Assembly (NCBI GenBank): GCA_965221215.1
Contig: OZ244872.1
Coordinates: 3,038,001-3,102,000, forward strand
From: Aldehydirespirator sp965221215
Lineage (GTDB): Bacteria > Actinomycetota > Acidimicrobiia > Acidimicrobiales > Aldehydirespiratoraceae
DNA: 64,000 bases
Reading direction: 5' to 3'
Translations under genes and position numbers: made by a program
Shown here: piece by piece, positions 32,925 through 41,656 of the stretch
Numbering within the stretch: the stretch's first letter is position 1
How the letters are laid out: each line of letters begins with the position of its first letter
Notes under the pieces: model-generated
The model's database searches: none
What the model saw: the letters and a program-made list of their open reading frames with translations, nothing else
What the model was told of the DNA's origin: nothing

Positions 32925-34456
32925 CGGAGGCAGCAGGACGGCGCCGGGGCGGGGGCAGGGCCGGACGCATCGCGGCCCGCCAGGCCCCGCTGGAGGTCGA
33001 CGCTCGGCCGGTGCGGCCGGGACTGCCGGGAGGCAGGTTCTCGCCGCTGAGCGAGTCCGACCTGCAGCAGGTGTACGACACCGCGCTGGGGTTGCTCGAA
33101 GAAGTCGGCATGGGCTCGCCCATCGACGAGTTCACCGAGGTGGTCACCGCCGCGGGCGGCCATGTGGACGACGCCGGCCGGTTGCGCTACCCGCGTGGAT
33201 TGGTGGAGGGCGCCATCGCCACCGCGGCCAAAGAATGGGTGTGGCACGGCTTCGACGACGACCGCTCCATCACCGTGGGCGGCGACCGGGTCCACTTCGG
33301 CACCGCCGGCGCGGCCGTGTTGATGTACGACCACGCCGCCGGGGAGTTCCGTCCCTCCACCGCAGTCGACGTCTACGACTGCGCCCGCCTGGTCGACACC
33401 CTCGACCACATCCACTTCTTCGTGCGCACCGTGGTGGCCCGCGACATGGAGGACGCCCGCGAGCTCGACATCAACACCGCCTACGCGGCCATGGCGGGCA
33501 CCACCAAGCCGGTCGGCACGTCGTGGTTCGAGCGCGACCACGTCTACGAGACGGTGGACATGTTCGACATGGCCCTCGGCGGGCGGGGCGAGTTCCGCAA
33601 GCGGCCCTTCGTGGCGGCCAACAACACGTTCGTGGTGCCGCCGCTGCGCTTCGCGGAGGAGTCGGCCAAGTGCATGGTGGCCCAGGTCGAGACGGGCATG
33701 CCCATCAACCTGCTGTCGGCGGGCCAGGCCGGGGCCACCTCCCCCGCCGCCCTGGCCGGATCGCTGGCCCAGGCCCTGGCCGAATGCCTGGCCGCGCTCA
33801 CCGGGGTCAACCTGCTGAGTCCCGGCCACCCGTGCGTGATGGGCATGTGGCCGTTCGTGTCGGACCTGCGCACCGGCGCAATGAGCGGAGGCTCCGGCGA
33901 GGAGGGCATCCTCAACGCGGCCGCGGCCCAGCTGCTCAACTGGATCGGCCTGCCGTCGGGCGTGGCCGCGGGCATGGCCGACTCCAAGATCCCCGACAAC
34001 CAGGCCGGCTACGAGAAGGGCGTCAACGTGACGCTGGCCGGACAGGCCGGAGCCAATCTGGTGTACGAGTCGGCGGGGATGGTGGCCAGCATCCTGAGCT
34101 GCTCGCTGGAGGCGCTGGTGATCGACAACGACATGCTCGGCTCGATCAACCGCACCGTGCGGGGCATCGAGGTGAACGAGGAGACGCTGTCGGCTGGACT
34201 CATCGCCGAGGTGGTGGCCGGGCCGGGCCATTTCCTGGGTTCGCCCCAGACGTTGGAGCTCATGCAGCGGGAGTACGTCTATCCCGAGATCGGCGACCGC
34301 GACACCCCCGACAACTGGATGGACGCTGGCGGCAAGGACGCCCGGACCCGGGCCCACGAGCACGTCCAGCGGGTGCTGGCCGAGCACCGTCCGTCCCACA
34401 TCAGCGCCGAAGCCGACGCCCGCATGCGGTCCTCCTTCCCCATCCGCCTGCCGTAG
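32921..34456 (+). CDS. MttB-superfamily methylamine/betaine methyltransferase, non-pyrrolysine
   Basis: A 511-residue TIM-barrel protein of the trimethylamine methyltransferase superfamily. Family stretches include GLLEEVGMGSP, FGTAGAAVLMYD, TTKPVGTSW, GQAGATSPAALAGSLAQALA and the active-site segment AGMADSKIPDNQAGYEKG. No in-frame UAG occurs, so this is the pyrrolysine-free class, whose characterised members demethylate glycine betaine or other quaternary amines with a corrinoid protein. No corrinoid protein or reactivase is within the window. ATG at 32921 overlaps the upstream dehydrogenase stop. Context suggests it feeds methylated amines into the two dehydrogenases; an alternative is a corrinoid partner elsewhere. 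Confidence 0.88.
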   Translation: MTEAAGRRRGGGRAGRIAARQAPLEVDARPVRPGLPGGRFSPLSESDLQQVYDTALGLLEEVGMGSPIDEFTEVVTAAGGHVDDAGRLRYPRGLVEGAIATAAKEWVWHGFDDDRSITVGGDRVHFGTAGAAVLMYDHAAGEFRPSTAVDVYDCARLVDTLDHIHFFVRTVVARDMEDARELDINTAYAAMAGTTKPVGTSWFERDHVYETVDMFDMALGGRGEFRKRPFVAANNTFVVPPLRFAEESAKCMVAQVETGMPINLLSAGQAGATSPAALAGSLAQALAECLAALTGVNLLSPGHPCVMGMWPFVSDLRTGAMSGGSGEEGILNAAAAQLLNWIGLPSGVAAGMADSKIPDNQAGYEKGVNVTLAGQAGANLVYESAGMVASILSCSLEALVIDNDMLGSINRTVRGIEVNEETLSAGLIAEVVAGPGHFLGSPQTLELMQREYVYPEIGDRDTPDNWMDAGGKDARTRAHEHVQRVLAEHRPSHISAEADARMRSSFPIRLP

Positions 34457-34493
34457 AGTTGACCCTCGTCTCGCATACAAGGGGGAGCGTGCC

Positions 34494-34691
34494 ATGAGAG
34501 TTCGCGTCGATCAGGAGGCCTGCCAGGGTCACAACCGCTGCTACATGCTGGCGCCGGAGCTGTTCGATGTGGACGACGAGGGAACCGCCTTCGAGATCGG
34601 CGACGGCGAGGTGGCCCCCGAGCTTGAGGAGAAGGCCCGCCTGGCCTTCGACAACTGCCCCGAGTACGCAGTCGAGCTAATCGAAGACTGA
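34494..34691 (+). CDS. Small [3Fe-4S]-type ferredoxin
   Basis: A 65-residue acidic ferredoxin. Cys10 and Cys16 lie in EACQGHNRC, with His replacing the usual second cluster Cys, and a third Cys in DNCPEYAVELIED; this CxxHxxC...C pattern is that of [3Fe-4S] ferredoxins. It starts at ATG 34494 after a GGGGGAG ribosome-binding site, 37 bp behind the MttB gene, and probably ends the methylated-amine operon. It could take electrons from the FAD dehydrogenases. In actinobacteria such ferredoxins often serve cytochromes P450, but none is present here. Confidence 0.88.
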   Translation: MRVRVDQEACQGHNRCYMLAPELFDVDDEGTAFEIGDGEVAPELEEKARLAFDNCPEYAVELIED

Positions 34692-34797
34692 ACCCACAGA
34701 GATCCCGCGGAGTTCCGCACTAGCCGTCGGCGGTGGGCCGGGTTAGGGTCGGCGTTCCCATGCGTGCGCAGGCCTACCAACGGGAGGGATAGTCAGC

Positions 34798-36843
34798 GTG
34801 TCGTCGCCATCCATCAGAAACGTCGTCCTCGTCGGCCACAACGGCAACGGCAAGACCACCCTGGCCGAGGCGATGCTGTACCGGGCCGGTGTGGTGAGCC
34901 GGATGGGCCGGGTCGACGAGGGCACCGCCCACTGCGACTACGACCCCGAGGAGCGCGCCCGCCACCAGAGCCTGACCGTGTCGCTGGCATCGTTCGACTG
35001 GCGGGGCCACCGGATCAACCTGATCGACACGCCCGGCTACACCGACTTCGCAGGCGACGCCGTCAACGGCATGCACGCCGCCGACCTGGCCGTGTTCGTG
35101 GTGGACGCAGTGTCGGGGGTCCAGGCCCAGGACCAGGTGATGTGGCGCCACGCCGAGCGGCTGGGCCTGCCCCGGATGGTGTTCGTCAACGGCCTCGACC
35201 GGGAGCGCTCCTCCTTCGAGCGCACCCTCGACGACCTGCAGTCGCATTTCGGCTCGCGGGTCGAGGCGGTGGAGCTGCCGCTGGGGGCGGAGGCGTCGTT
35301 CCACGGCATTGCCGATCTGGTGGGCGACGGCGCCCTCGACTACAGCAGCGGGCAGTCGGCCGACGCGCCCGTACCCGACGATGTGGCCCCGGCCGCGTCC
35401 GACGGCCACACCCAGCTGGTGGAGGATGTGGTGGAGGGCGACGACGAGCTGCTCGAGCAGTATCTGGAGGGCGTCGAGCCGACCCAGGAGCAGCTGCAGC
35501 AGCTGATCCGCGACGCGGTCGCCCAGCGCAGCGTGTTCCCGGTGCTGTGCGGCTCGGCGGCCAAGCCCATCGGCGTGGACCATCTGCTCGACTTCATCGG
35601 CCGGGTCGGTCCCGCCCCCGGCGCCAACGGACCGGTGGCCGCAGTGCGGGGCGGCGAGTCGGTGGAGCTGGACGGCGACGAGTCCGGCTCGCCGGCCGCG
35701 CTGGTGTTCAAGACCCGCATCGACGACTTCCTCGGACAGATCTCGTTCCTCAAAGTGCTGTCAGGGACGATCCGCTCCAACGACACCCTGGTCAACAGCC
35801 GCACCGGCGACAAGGAGCGGCTCCACAATCTCATGTCGTTCACCGGCGCCGACCACCAGGGCACAGGTCAGGCCGCAGCCGGCGACATCGTGGCCGTCAC
35901 CAAGCTCGGCGACGTGCGCACCGGCGACACGCTGTCGAACGATGCGGCCCTCTCGGTGCCGATAACGCCGCCGCCGACGCCGGTGTACGGGGTGGCGGTG
36001 CACGCCACGGCCCCGGCCCAGGAGGACAAGCTGGCCTCGGCGCTGCGCCGCTTCGCCACCGAGGATCCCAGCCTGGTGATCCGCCAGGATCCCACCACCC
36101 GCCAGACGGTGCTGTCGGGGGCGGGCGAGGCCCACATCCGGGTGGTGCGGTCGCGCCTCGAGCGCATGGGAATCGACTTCGAGGTGGAGGACATGAAGGT
36201 GGCGTACCTCGAGACGCTGGCCCGTCCCGCCGACGTGGAGGCCAAGCACAAGAAGCAGAGCGGCGGCCACGGGCAGTTCGCGGTGGCGATGGTGCGCTTC
36301 GAGCCGCTGGCCAGGGGCGGCGGCTACGAGTTCGACACCGAGGTGAGCGGCGGCGCCATCCCCCGGAACCTGATCCCCGCAGTGGGGGCGGGCATCGGCG
36401 AGGCCATGGCCAACGGCGGCCGGCACGGCTTCCCGATGGTGGACCTGCGGGCGGTGTGCTACGACGGCAAGCACCACTCGGTGGACTCGTCGGAGATGAG
36501 CTTCAAGATCGCGGGGTCGCTGGCCCTCAAGCAGGCAGTGGAGCAGGCGGGCAGCGCAGTGCTCGAACCGATCAGCGAGATCAGCGTCGAGGTGCCCGAC
36601 AGCTACCAGGGCGACGTGCTGGGCGATCTGAACTCTCGCCGGGGCCAGGTGTTCGGCACCGAGCCGGGGTCCGCGGCGGGCACCAGCGTGATCCGGGCCC
36701 ACGTGCCCACCTCGGAGATCCTCAGCTACGTGATCGACTTGCGGTCGATGACCGGCGGCACCGGCACCTTCAGCGCCGAGCACCACGACTACCAGCCGCT
36801 GCCCCACGCCCTGCTGTCGAAGGTCGTAGTCCAAGACGACTGA
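34798..36843 (+). CDS. Elongation factor G-like GTPase (EF-G paralogue)
   Basis: A 681-residue translational GTPase with the full EF-G domain order. G1 is GHNGNGKTT, G3 is DTPGYTDF, and the SAKL-equivalent is CGSAAKPIG. The G4 guanine-specificity element reads NGLD instead of NKxD. Switch I (RARHQSLTVSLASF) lacks the usual RGITI. Domain IV has KHKKQSGGHGQFAVAMVRFE and domain V ends with TSEILSYVIDLRSMTGGTGT. The altered G motifs place it with EF-G-like (FusA2-type) proteins rather than the housekeeping EF-G, which is normally beside rpsG/tuf. GTG start with GGGAGGG eleven bases upstream. Specific role unknown; ribosome recycling or stress functions are known for relatives. Confidence 0.9.
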   Translation: MSSPSIRNVVLVGHNGNGKTTLAEAMLYRAGVVSRMGRVDEGTAHCDYDPEERARHQSLTVSLASFDWRGHRINLIDTPGYTDFAGDAVNGMHAADLAVFVVDAVSGVQAQDQVMWRHAERLGLPRMVFVNGLDRERSSFERTLDDLQSHFGSRVEAVELPLGAEASFHGIADLVGDGALDYSSGQSADAPVPDDVAPAASDGHTQLVEDVVEGDDELLEQYLEGVEPTQEQLQQLIRDAVAQRSVFPVLCGSAAKPIGVDHLLDFIGRVGPAPGANGPVAAVRGGESVELDGDESGSPAALVFKTRIDDFLGQISFLKVLSGTIRSNDTLVNSRTGDKERLHNLMSFTGADHQGTGQAAAGDIVAVTKLGDVRTGDTLSNDAALSVPITPPPTPVYGVAVHATAPAQEDKLASALRRFATEDPSLVIRQDPTTRQTVLSGAGEAHIRVVRSRLERMGIDFEVEDMKVAYLETLARPADVEAKHKKQSGGHGQFAVAMVRFEPLARGGGYEFDTEVSGGAIPRNLIPAVGAGIGEAMANGGRHGFPMVDLRAVCYDGKHHSVDSSEMSFKIAGSLALKQAVEQAGSAVLEPISEISVEVPDSYQGDVLGDLNSRRGQVFGTEPGSAAGTSVIRAHVPTSEILSYVIDLRSMTGGTGTFSAEHHDYQPLPHALLSKVVVQDD

Positions 36844-36877
36844 CCACCGTCCGGCCAGGCAACCGGACTGGATTCAG

Positions 36878-36952
36878 CGCGCTCGGAGGGACTCGAACCC
36901 CCAACCTTCTGATCCGTAGTCAGATGCTCTATCCAAATTGAGCTACGAGCGC
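36878..36952 (-). tRNA. tRNA-Arg (anticodon ACG)
   Basis: Minus-strand cloverleaf of 75 nt. Acceptor GCGCTCG pairs with CGAGCGC, discriminator G. The anticodon arm is TCTGA-CTACGGA-TCAGA, giving ACG, and the T-arm GTTCGAGTC-type loop is intact. CCA is not encoded. It reads CGN arginine codons after A34 deamination. Confidence 0.95.
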
Positions 36953-37024
36953 TAGGGGAAGCCGCAAGTGTAGCGCCCCCCAAACCCCCACGACCCTTGA
37001 TATCTCCGCCGCGACAAGAAAGGG

Positions 37025-37113
37025 CGGAGACGGTGGGATTCGAACCCACGAACGACTTGCATCGTTACTTCCTTAGCAGGGAAGCGCCTTCAACCAGACT
37101 CGGCCACGTCTCC
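37025..37113 (-). tRNA. tRNA-Ser (anticodon GCU)
   Basis: Minus-strand, 89 nt, with the long variable arm of class II tRNAs. Acceptor GGAGACG pairs with CGTCTCC, discriminator G. Anticodon arm CTTCC-CTGCTAA-GGAAG gives GCT; T-arm GTGGG/CCCAC with TTCGAAT loop. Decodes AGC/AGU. It lies 72 bp upstream of tRNA-Arg on the same strand. Confidence 0.96.
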
Positions 37114-37316
37114 GGAAGCCCTGAGCGTACAGCGTGTGACTCTTTCGCAGCCCCGTGCCGGTCGCGTCGGCCACCCCTTGGCCCTGCAGGAGCCGGGTGA
37201 AGCAGGGGCGGACGTGTCGGGCATCTCGAGGAAGTAGCCTTACGCCCGCTTTGCTGGAGGTCAGCTGAAGCCCTATCGGTGCAGTGCCGGGATCGAATGT
37301 CAAGAAGGGGACTCGT

Positions 37317-39746
37317 GTGAGCAAGCTCTTTGGTGTGTACGGACGCTGGGTCGGGAAGCGTCCCTGGACCGCGCTGCTGGCTGTGGCCGCGGTCACCGTG
37401 GTGGCGGTGGTCGGCTTCACCATGACCGAGGAGACGGCCGACCTGCAGGACGCGTTCCTGCCCGAGAGCAGCGAGCTGGTTGCAGCCATGGACAAGCTCA
37501 CCGAGAGCTTCCCCGCCTCCGCTGAGCTAGAAGCGGTGCAGGTGGTGCTGCGCGGTGATGTGCGCAGCCCCGCGGGAGCGGCCGACTCGGTGGCGGCCAC
37601 CGCGGCGGCGGCCACCCATCCCGGCCTGTCGCAGTACCTGTTCGCAGCCCGGCCGCCGGTGTCGCCCGGCGGTTTGATCGCCTCGATGGTCGCCGGGCCC
37701 GGAGGCGACCCCCGCAGCGTCGACCTGGCGTCGCTGTCGCAGGCCGACATCGACGCCGCCATCGCCGATGACGCCAACGCCGAGCTGCGGGCCGTGCTCG
37801 AGGAGCTCACCGCCCGCGACAGCACCGGCGCGGTGGTGGGCGGAATCGGCGTGGTGACGGTCAACGCCGGCGGCGACGCCGACGGCCTCGTAGAAGCCCA
37901 ACTAGCCGTCGATGACGCGGTCAAGGCGGTGCCGCTCGGCGAGCTCGACTCGGCCCGCACCGCGTCGTCGGGCAAGAACGACAAGGAGTCCGACGACTCC
38001 AGCCAATCCTCGATGGCGCTGCTGATGGCCATTGCCTTCGCGGTGATCGCAGTGCTGCTGGTGCTGTTCTACCGCCAGCTCAGCGACGTGATTCTGAGCA
38101 TGGGCGGCCTGGTGCTCACCATCGTGTGGGCGCTCGGATTCCAGGGGCTGCTCGGCCCCGGCGGGGCGGGAGTCATCGGCGCGCCCAGCGTGCTGGGCCA
38201 GATGGTTCCGGTGATGCTGATCGGCCTGTGCGTGGACTACGGCATCCAGGGCACGGCCCGCTACCGGGAGATCCGAGCTGAGGGCGACGGGGCGTCGGAG
38301 GGGATCTCGAAGTCGGTGGGCAGCGTGATGCTGCCTCTGGGCCTCGCCGGTGTCACCACCATCGTGAGCTTCCTCACCAACCTGATCGGCGACATCTCTG
38401 GGCTGGCCGACTTCGGTGTGGTGGCCGCCATCGGCGTGCTCAGCGGTCTGATCGTGTTCCTCACCGGAGTGCCCGCGGTGCGGGTGCTGCTCGACCGGCG
38501 CGCCGACGCCAAGGGCAAGCAGCCCCAGCTGCGCCCCATCGATCAGGCCATCCCCGGTGCAGGCACCCTCGTGGGGAACATCGGCAACGCCACTGTGCGC
38601 AAGCCGTCGGTGATCCTGGTGGCCACCGGGGTGGTGACCCTCTTCTTCGGTGCCCTCACCACGCAACTCGGCACCGAGTTCAACTCGGCCGACTTCCTGC
38701 CCGACGGCACCGAGAGCAAGGAAGACGTGCTGTTCCTGACCGACAACCTCGGCGGCAACACTGAGCCCGTGACTGTGCTGGTGGAGTCCGAGATCACCAA
38801 CGACCGCACGCTGCGCAACCTGCTGGACTTCGCGGCGGCCATCGAGGATCCCTCTCAGAAGCCCGCCGCGGTGAGCAGCGACATCACCAACTCGCTGGGC
38901 ATCTACTACCAGTCGCTGCCCGCCGACGTGCAGGACCAGATCTCCGAGGAGCTCAGACTCGGCTTCGCAAGCCCGCTGCAGATCAACAGCGCCGCCATCG
39001 AGCAAGTTCTGCAAACCATGCGGAACCACGATCCGGCCACCTTCGACTCGCTCGTGTCTTACGGCGCCGACGGCGAAGACGACCGCACCATCTTGCAGTT
39101 CAACGCGCTGACTGGCGACGCCGACGCCACCCGAGACTTGTTCGCCGATGTGGACGGCCTGTGGTTCGGCGACGACGACGACATCACCCCCATCGCCAAC
39201 GAGATCACCTCGCTGGAGGTGACCGACAGCCTCACTGCCAGCCAGGCCACCTCCATCGTGTTGACCATCGTGGCCGCGCTGGTGGTGCTGGTGCTGTTCT
39301 TCTGGGTGACCGAGTTCCGGCCGATGCTGGCGGTGCTGTCGGTGCTGCCGATCCTGCTGGTGCTGGTGTGGGTGCTGGGCACGATGGTGCTGCTCGGTTA
39401 CAGCTACAACGTGATCACCGCGCTGATCACCGCGCTGTCCATCGGCATCGGCGTGGACTACACCATCCACGTCACCCACCGGTTCGTGGAGGAGATCGAG
39501 CACGGCAAGAAGATCGCCGAGGCCATCAACGTCACCATGCGCACCACCGGAGGGGCACTGCTCGGATCAGCTCTCACCACTGCCCTGGGCTTCACGGTGC
39601 TGGTGTTCAGCCCCATCGCGCCGATGGGCCAGTTCGGGCTGCTGACCGCCATCACGGTCAGCTACTCGCTGATCGCGGCGGTGGTGGTGCTGCCGCCGAT
39701 GCTGGTGTCTTGGGCCGCCTACCACGCCTGGAGACAGGCCAACTGA
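37317..39746 (+). CDS. MMPL/RND-superfamily membrane transporter
   Basis: An 809-residue inner-membrane protein with twelve predicted helices in two MMPL halves. Each half has helix 1, a large extracytoplasmic domain (about residues 40-225 and 420-640), then five helices. Key proton-relay-type motifs are GLCVDYGIQ in the first half and IGIGVDYTIHVTHR in the second. A GTG start at 37317 follows AAGGGG with five-base spacing; upstream in-frame codons are not convincing. Relatives export lipids or hydrophobic compounds, and some archaeal/bacterial members lack partner subunits; nothing nearby names a substrate. Monocistronic, between tRNA genes and a K+ channel gene. Confidence 0.9.
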   Translation: MSKLFGVYGRWVGKRPWTALLAVAAVTVVAVVGFTMTEETADLQDAFLPESSELVAAMDKLTESFPASAELEAVQVVLRGDVRSPAGAADSVAATAAAATHPGLSQYLFAARPPVSPGGLIASMVAGPGGDPRSVDLASLSQADIDAAIADDANAELRAVLEELTARDSTGAVVGGIGVVTVNAGGDADGLVEAQLAVDDAVKAVPLGELDSARTASSGKNDKESDDSSQSSMALLMAIAFAVIAVLLVLFYRQLSDVILSMGGLVLTIVWALGFQGLLGPGGAGVIGAPSVLGQMVPVMLIGLCVDYGIQGTARYREIRAEGDGASEGISKSVGSVMLPLGLAGVTTIVSFLTNLIGDISGLADFGVVAAIGVLSGLIVFLTGVPAVRVLLDRRADAKGKQPQLRPIDQAIPGAGTLVGNIGNATVRKPSVILVATGVVTLFFGALTTQLGTEFNSADFLPDGTESKEDVLFLTDNLGGNTEPVTVLVESEITNDRTLRNLLDFAAAIEDPSQKPAAVSSDITNSLGIYYQSLPADVQDQISEELRLGFASPLQINSAAIEQVLQTMRNHDPATFDSLVSYGADGEDDRTILQFNALTGDADATRDLFADVDGLWFGDDDDITPIANEITSLEVTDSLTASQATSIVLTIVAALVVLVLFFWVTEFRPMLAVLSVLPILLVLVWVLGTMVLLGYSYNVITALITALSIGIGVDYTIHVTHRFVEEIEHGKKIAEAINVTMRTTGGALLGSALTTALGFTVLVFSPIAPMGQFGLLTAITVSYSLIAAVVVLPPMLVSWAAYHAWRQAN

Positions 39747-39763
39747 CCGCGCCCGACAACTGA

Positions 39764-39793
39764 CCGCCGGCGGCGCTCACCCGCTGTCGGCGG
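39764..39793 (+). terminator. Possible hairpin terminator after the MMPL gene
   Basis: CCGCCG pairs with CGGCGG (6 bp) around a GC-rich centre that can itself pair (GCGG with CCGC). It starts 18 bp after the stop codon. No U-tract follows, so termination is only suggested by position. Confidence 0.3.
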
Positions 39794-39853
39794 GCAGGCT
39801 GGCGCGGCGGTCTGATCCACAGCCGCTCAGGGGGCGCGGGATAGCCTCCCGGA

Positions 39854-40558
39854 ATGTCCAGCCGCCCGCTCGCCGCCGCGGCTCGCGTCCTGCGGGCCGA
39901 GCGCTACGACATCATCCTGGGCATCTGCACGGCCACGGTGGTGCTCACGGTGACGGGCGTGGACGCGCTCACCGCGGTGGCGGGCCTGGTCGGGCTGGTG
40001 CTGGTGACCGGCACGCTGATCGAGACATCGGCCCGGGTACGATACCGGCTGCGGGCCTGGATCCTGCTGGCGGCGGCGGCCGCGGCGGCCGGCATCGAGC
40101 TCGCCGTCGCGGGTCAGTCCGAGGCGCGGCTGAGTCCGGCCATCATCATGCTGCTCGGCTTCGCGGCTGCGCTGGCCGTCACCCGGCAGGTGCTGTCGCA
40201 GCCGTTCCCCAGCACCACGTCGATAGCAGCATCGGCCTGCGCCTACCTGCTCATCGGGTATTCGTTCGCGAGCCTGTACGTGCTCATCGACCGCTCCATC
40301 AGCGGCGCCTTCCTGGCCTCGGGCGAGCCTCTCACGCCCGAGTCGGCCATCTACTTCAGCTTCGTCACGCTGACAACGCTCGGCTTCGGCGACCTGGCCC
40401 CGGCCCCATCGAGCGGCCGGGTGATCGTCACGCTCGAGGCCATGGTCGGGCAGTTCTACATCGCCATTGCGGTGGCCCGCCTGGTGGCCGCGATGGCAGT
40501 GGGCGCCACCCCGCAGCCGGAGCGGAGGGAGGGGGATTCGAACCCCCGGGACCGGTGA
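39854..40558 (+). CDS. Potassium channel family protein
   Basis: A 234-residue membrane protein with five or six hydrophobic helices: two N-terminal pairs, then helix - pore - helix. The pore loop TLTTLGFGDLAP is a K+ selectivity filter (GFG variant of GYG), preceded by AIYFSFV and followed by the inner helix VIVTLEAMVGQFYIAIAVAR. No cytoplasmic RCK or cyclic-nucleotide domain follows. The last ~12 codons run antisense into the tRNA-Ser(UGA) gene, so the tail PERREGDSNPRDR is tRNA-derived. Likely a simple ion channel for membrane-potential or K+ balance; ligand and gating unknown. Confidence 0.85.
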   Translation: MSSRPLAAAARVLRAERYDIILGICTATVVLTVTGVDALTAVAGLVGLVLVTGTLIETSARVRYRLRAWILLAAAAAAAGIELAVAGQSEARLSPAIIMLLGFAAALAVTRQVLSQPFPSTTSIAASACAYLLIGYSFASLYVLIDRSISGAFLASGEPLTPESAIYFSFVTLTTLGFGDLAPAPSSGRVIVTLEAMVGQFYIAIAVARLVAAMAVGATPQPERREGDSNPRDR

Positions 40559-40609
40559 AGGCCCAACGGTTTTCAAGACCGTCGCAATCGTCCGCTCTGC
40601 CATCCCTCC
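40523..40609 (-). tRNA. tRNA-Ser (anticodon UGA)
   Basis: Minus-strand class II tRNA of 87 nt. Acceptor GGAGGGA pairs with TCCCTCC, discriminator G. Anticodon arm ACGGT-CTTGAAA-ACCGT gives TGA; long variable arm; T-arm GGGGG-TTCGAAT-CCCCC. It overlaps the 3' end of the K+ channel reading frame on the other strand by 36 bp. Confidence 0.96.
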
Positions 40610-40623
40610 ACCGCCAAGGATAA

Positions 40624-40659
40624 GAGGCCGGGCGAATAGGTGAGCGAACTCGGCCCGTA
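40624..40659 (+). repeat. Dispersed GC-rich repeat, left-module fragment
   Basis: GAGGCCGGGCGAATAGGTGA and the following CTCGGCCCGTA align with the left module of the copy at 20613, with about eight differences in 36 bp. It lies between two tRNA genes; assignment is weaker than for the other copies. Confidence 0.4.
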
Positions 40660-40715
40660 GCCTCTCGCCGAGCCGCTAGCCTCGTGGACCCGGTCCGCCC
40701 GCGGGTCGGAGCCAC

Positions 40716-40800
<85 letters not shown>

Positions 40801-40811
40801 CTCCCCACATC

Positions 40812-41534
40812 TCAGCCTGCGAAGGCGGCGAGCCACTGCTCGCGACTGGTGGGGCGGAACACATAGTTGCGTTCGCGGGTGGCGCCCATAGTGGCCGCCG
40901 ACTCCAGCGAGTAGCGGTGGCCCGGATAGAGCACCGCCTCGTCGGGCACCCGAGCCAGCCGGGTGGTGAGGCTCTCATACATCTGGGCTGGGTCGGAGCC
41001 GGGCAGGTCCATCCGACCGCATCCCTCCAGGAAGAGAGTGTCGCCGGCCACCAGCCGTCCATCCACCAGGAAGCACTGGCTGCCGGGGGTGTGGCCCGGA
41101 GTGGCGATCAGCTCGATATCGACTGCGCCCACCCGGACCACGTCGGCCGAGGCGTGGCTGGTCAGGCAGTCGGCATCCACCCCGGTCACCTTCCTGACGT
41201 ACTCGGTCTCGGCAGCCTGCACATGGATCGGAACCGACACCCGCTCCAGCAGCCGGCTGATGCCCTCGATGCTGAGGCCCATCATCTCGCCGCCCACATG
41301 GTCGGGGTGGTAGTGGGTGGCCAGCACGCCGACGCAGGCCATGTCGTCGGCTTCCAACAGGTCGAGCAGCTCGCCGGTGTCGTAGGCCGGATCGACGAGC
41401 ACGGCCTGGCCGGTCTGGCGGTCGCCGACGGCGTAAACGAAGTTCGCCATCTGGCCGGCCAGCGGATCGCCCGCCGCAAAGTCGTGCCCCGACAGCCACT
41501 GGCGAAAGTACAGCCGATCCTCCACGGCGGCCAC
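40812..41534 (-). CDS. MBL-fold metallo-hydrolase (glyoxalase II-like)
   Basis: A 240-residue metallo-beta-lactamase-fold hydrolase. Metal ligands are in THYHPDHVGG (HxHxDH), IATPGHTPGS, VAGDTLF and LYPGH. Size and motif order match glyoxalase II and related persulfide dioxygenase-type proteins; the substrate cannot be fixed from sequence. GTG start at 41534 (a GTG three codons later also fits). It converges with tRNA-Leu 12 bp away and is divergent from pheA. Cytoplasmic, stand-alone. Confidence 0.88.
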   Translation of the reverse strand: MAAVEDRLYFRQWLSGHDFAAGDPLAGQMANFVYAVGDRQTGQAVLVDPAYDTGELLDLLEADDMACVGVLATHYHPDHVGGEMMGLSIEGISRLLERVSVPIHVQAAETEYVRKVTGVDADCLTSHASADVVRVGAVDIELIATPGHTPGSQCFLVDGRLVAGDTLFLEGCGRMDLPGSDPAQMYESLTTRLARVPDEAVLYPGHRYSLESAATMGATRERNYVFRPTSREQWLAAFAG

Positions 41535-41656
41535 CCTAGAGGTTGAGGCGCTGGACCCAGCCCGCTGCGGCAGCCGAGCCGGCCGGCCTTGTCCGGCCCA
41601 GCGCGACGACGTCGCCGCGGCGCTGATCTCGGTGGCGGGACCGTACCCTGCCGTGG

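Noticed and set aside
32921..34456. Pyrrolysine-containing trimethylamine methyltransferase
   Set aside because: The reading frame has no internal UAG and no pyl genes are present; this is the non-pyrrolysine class.
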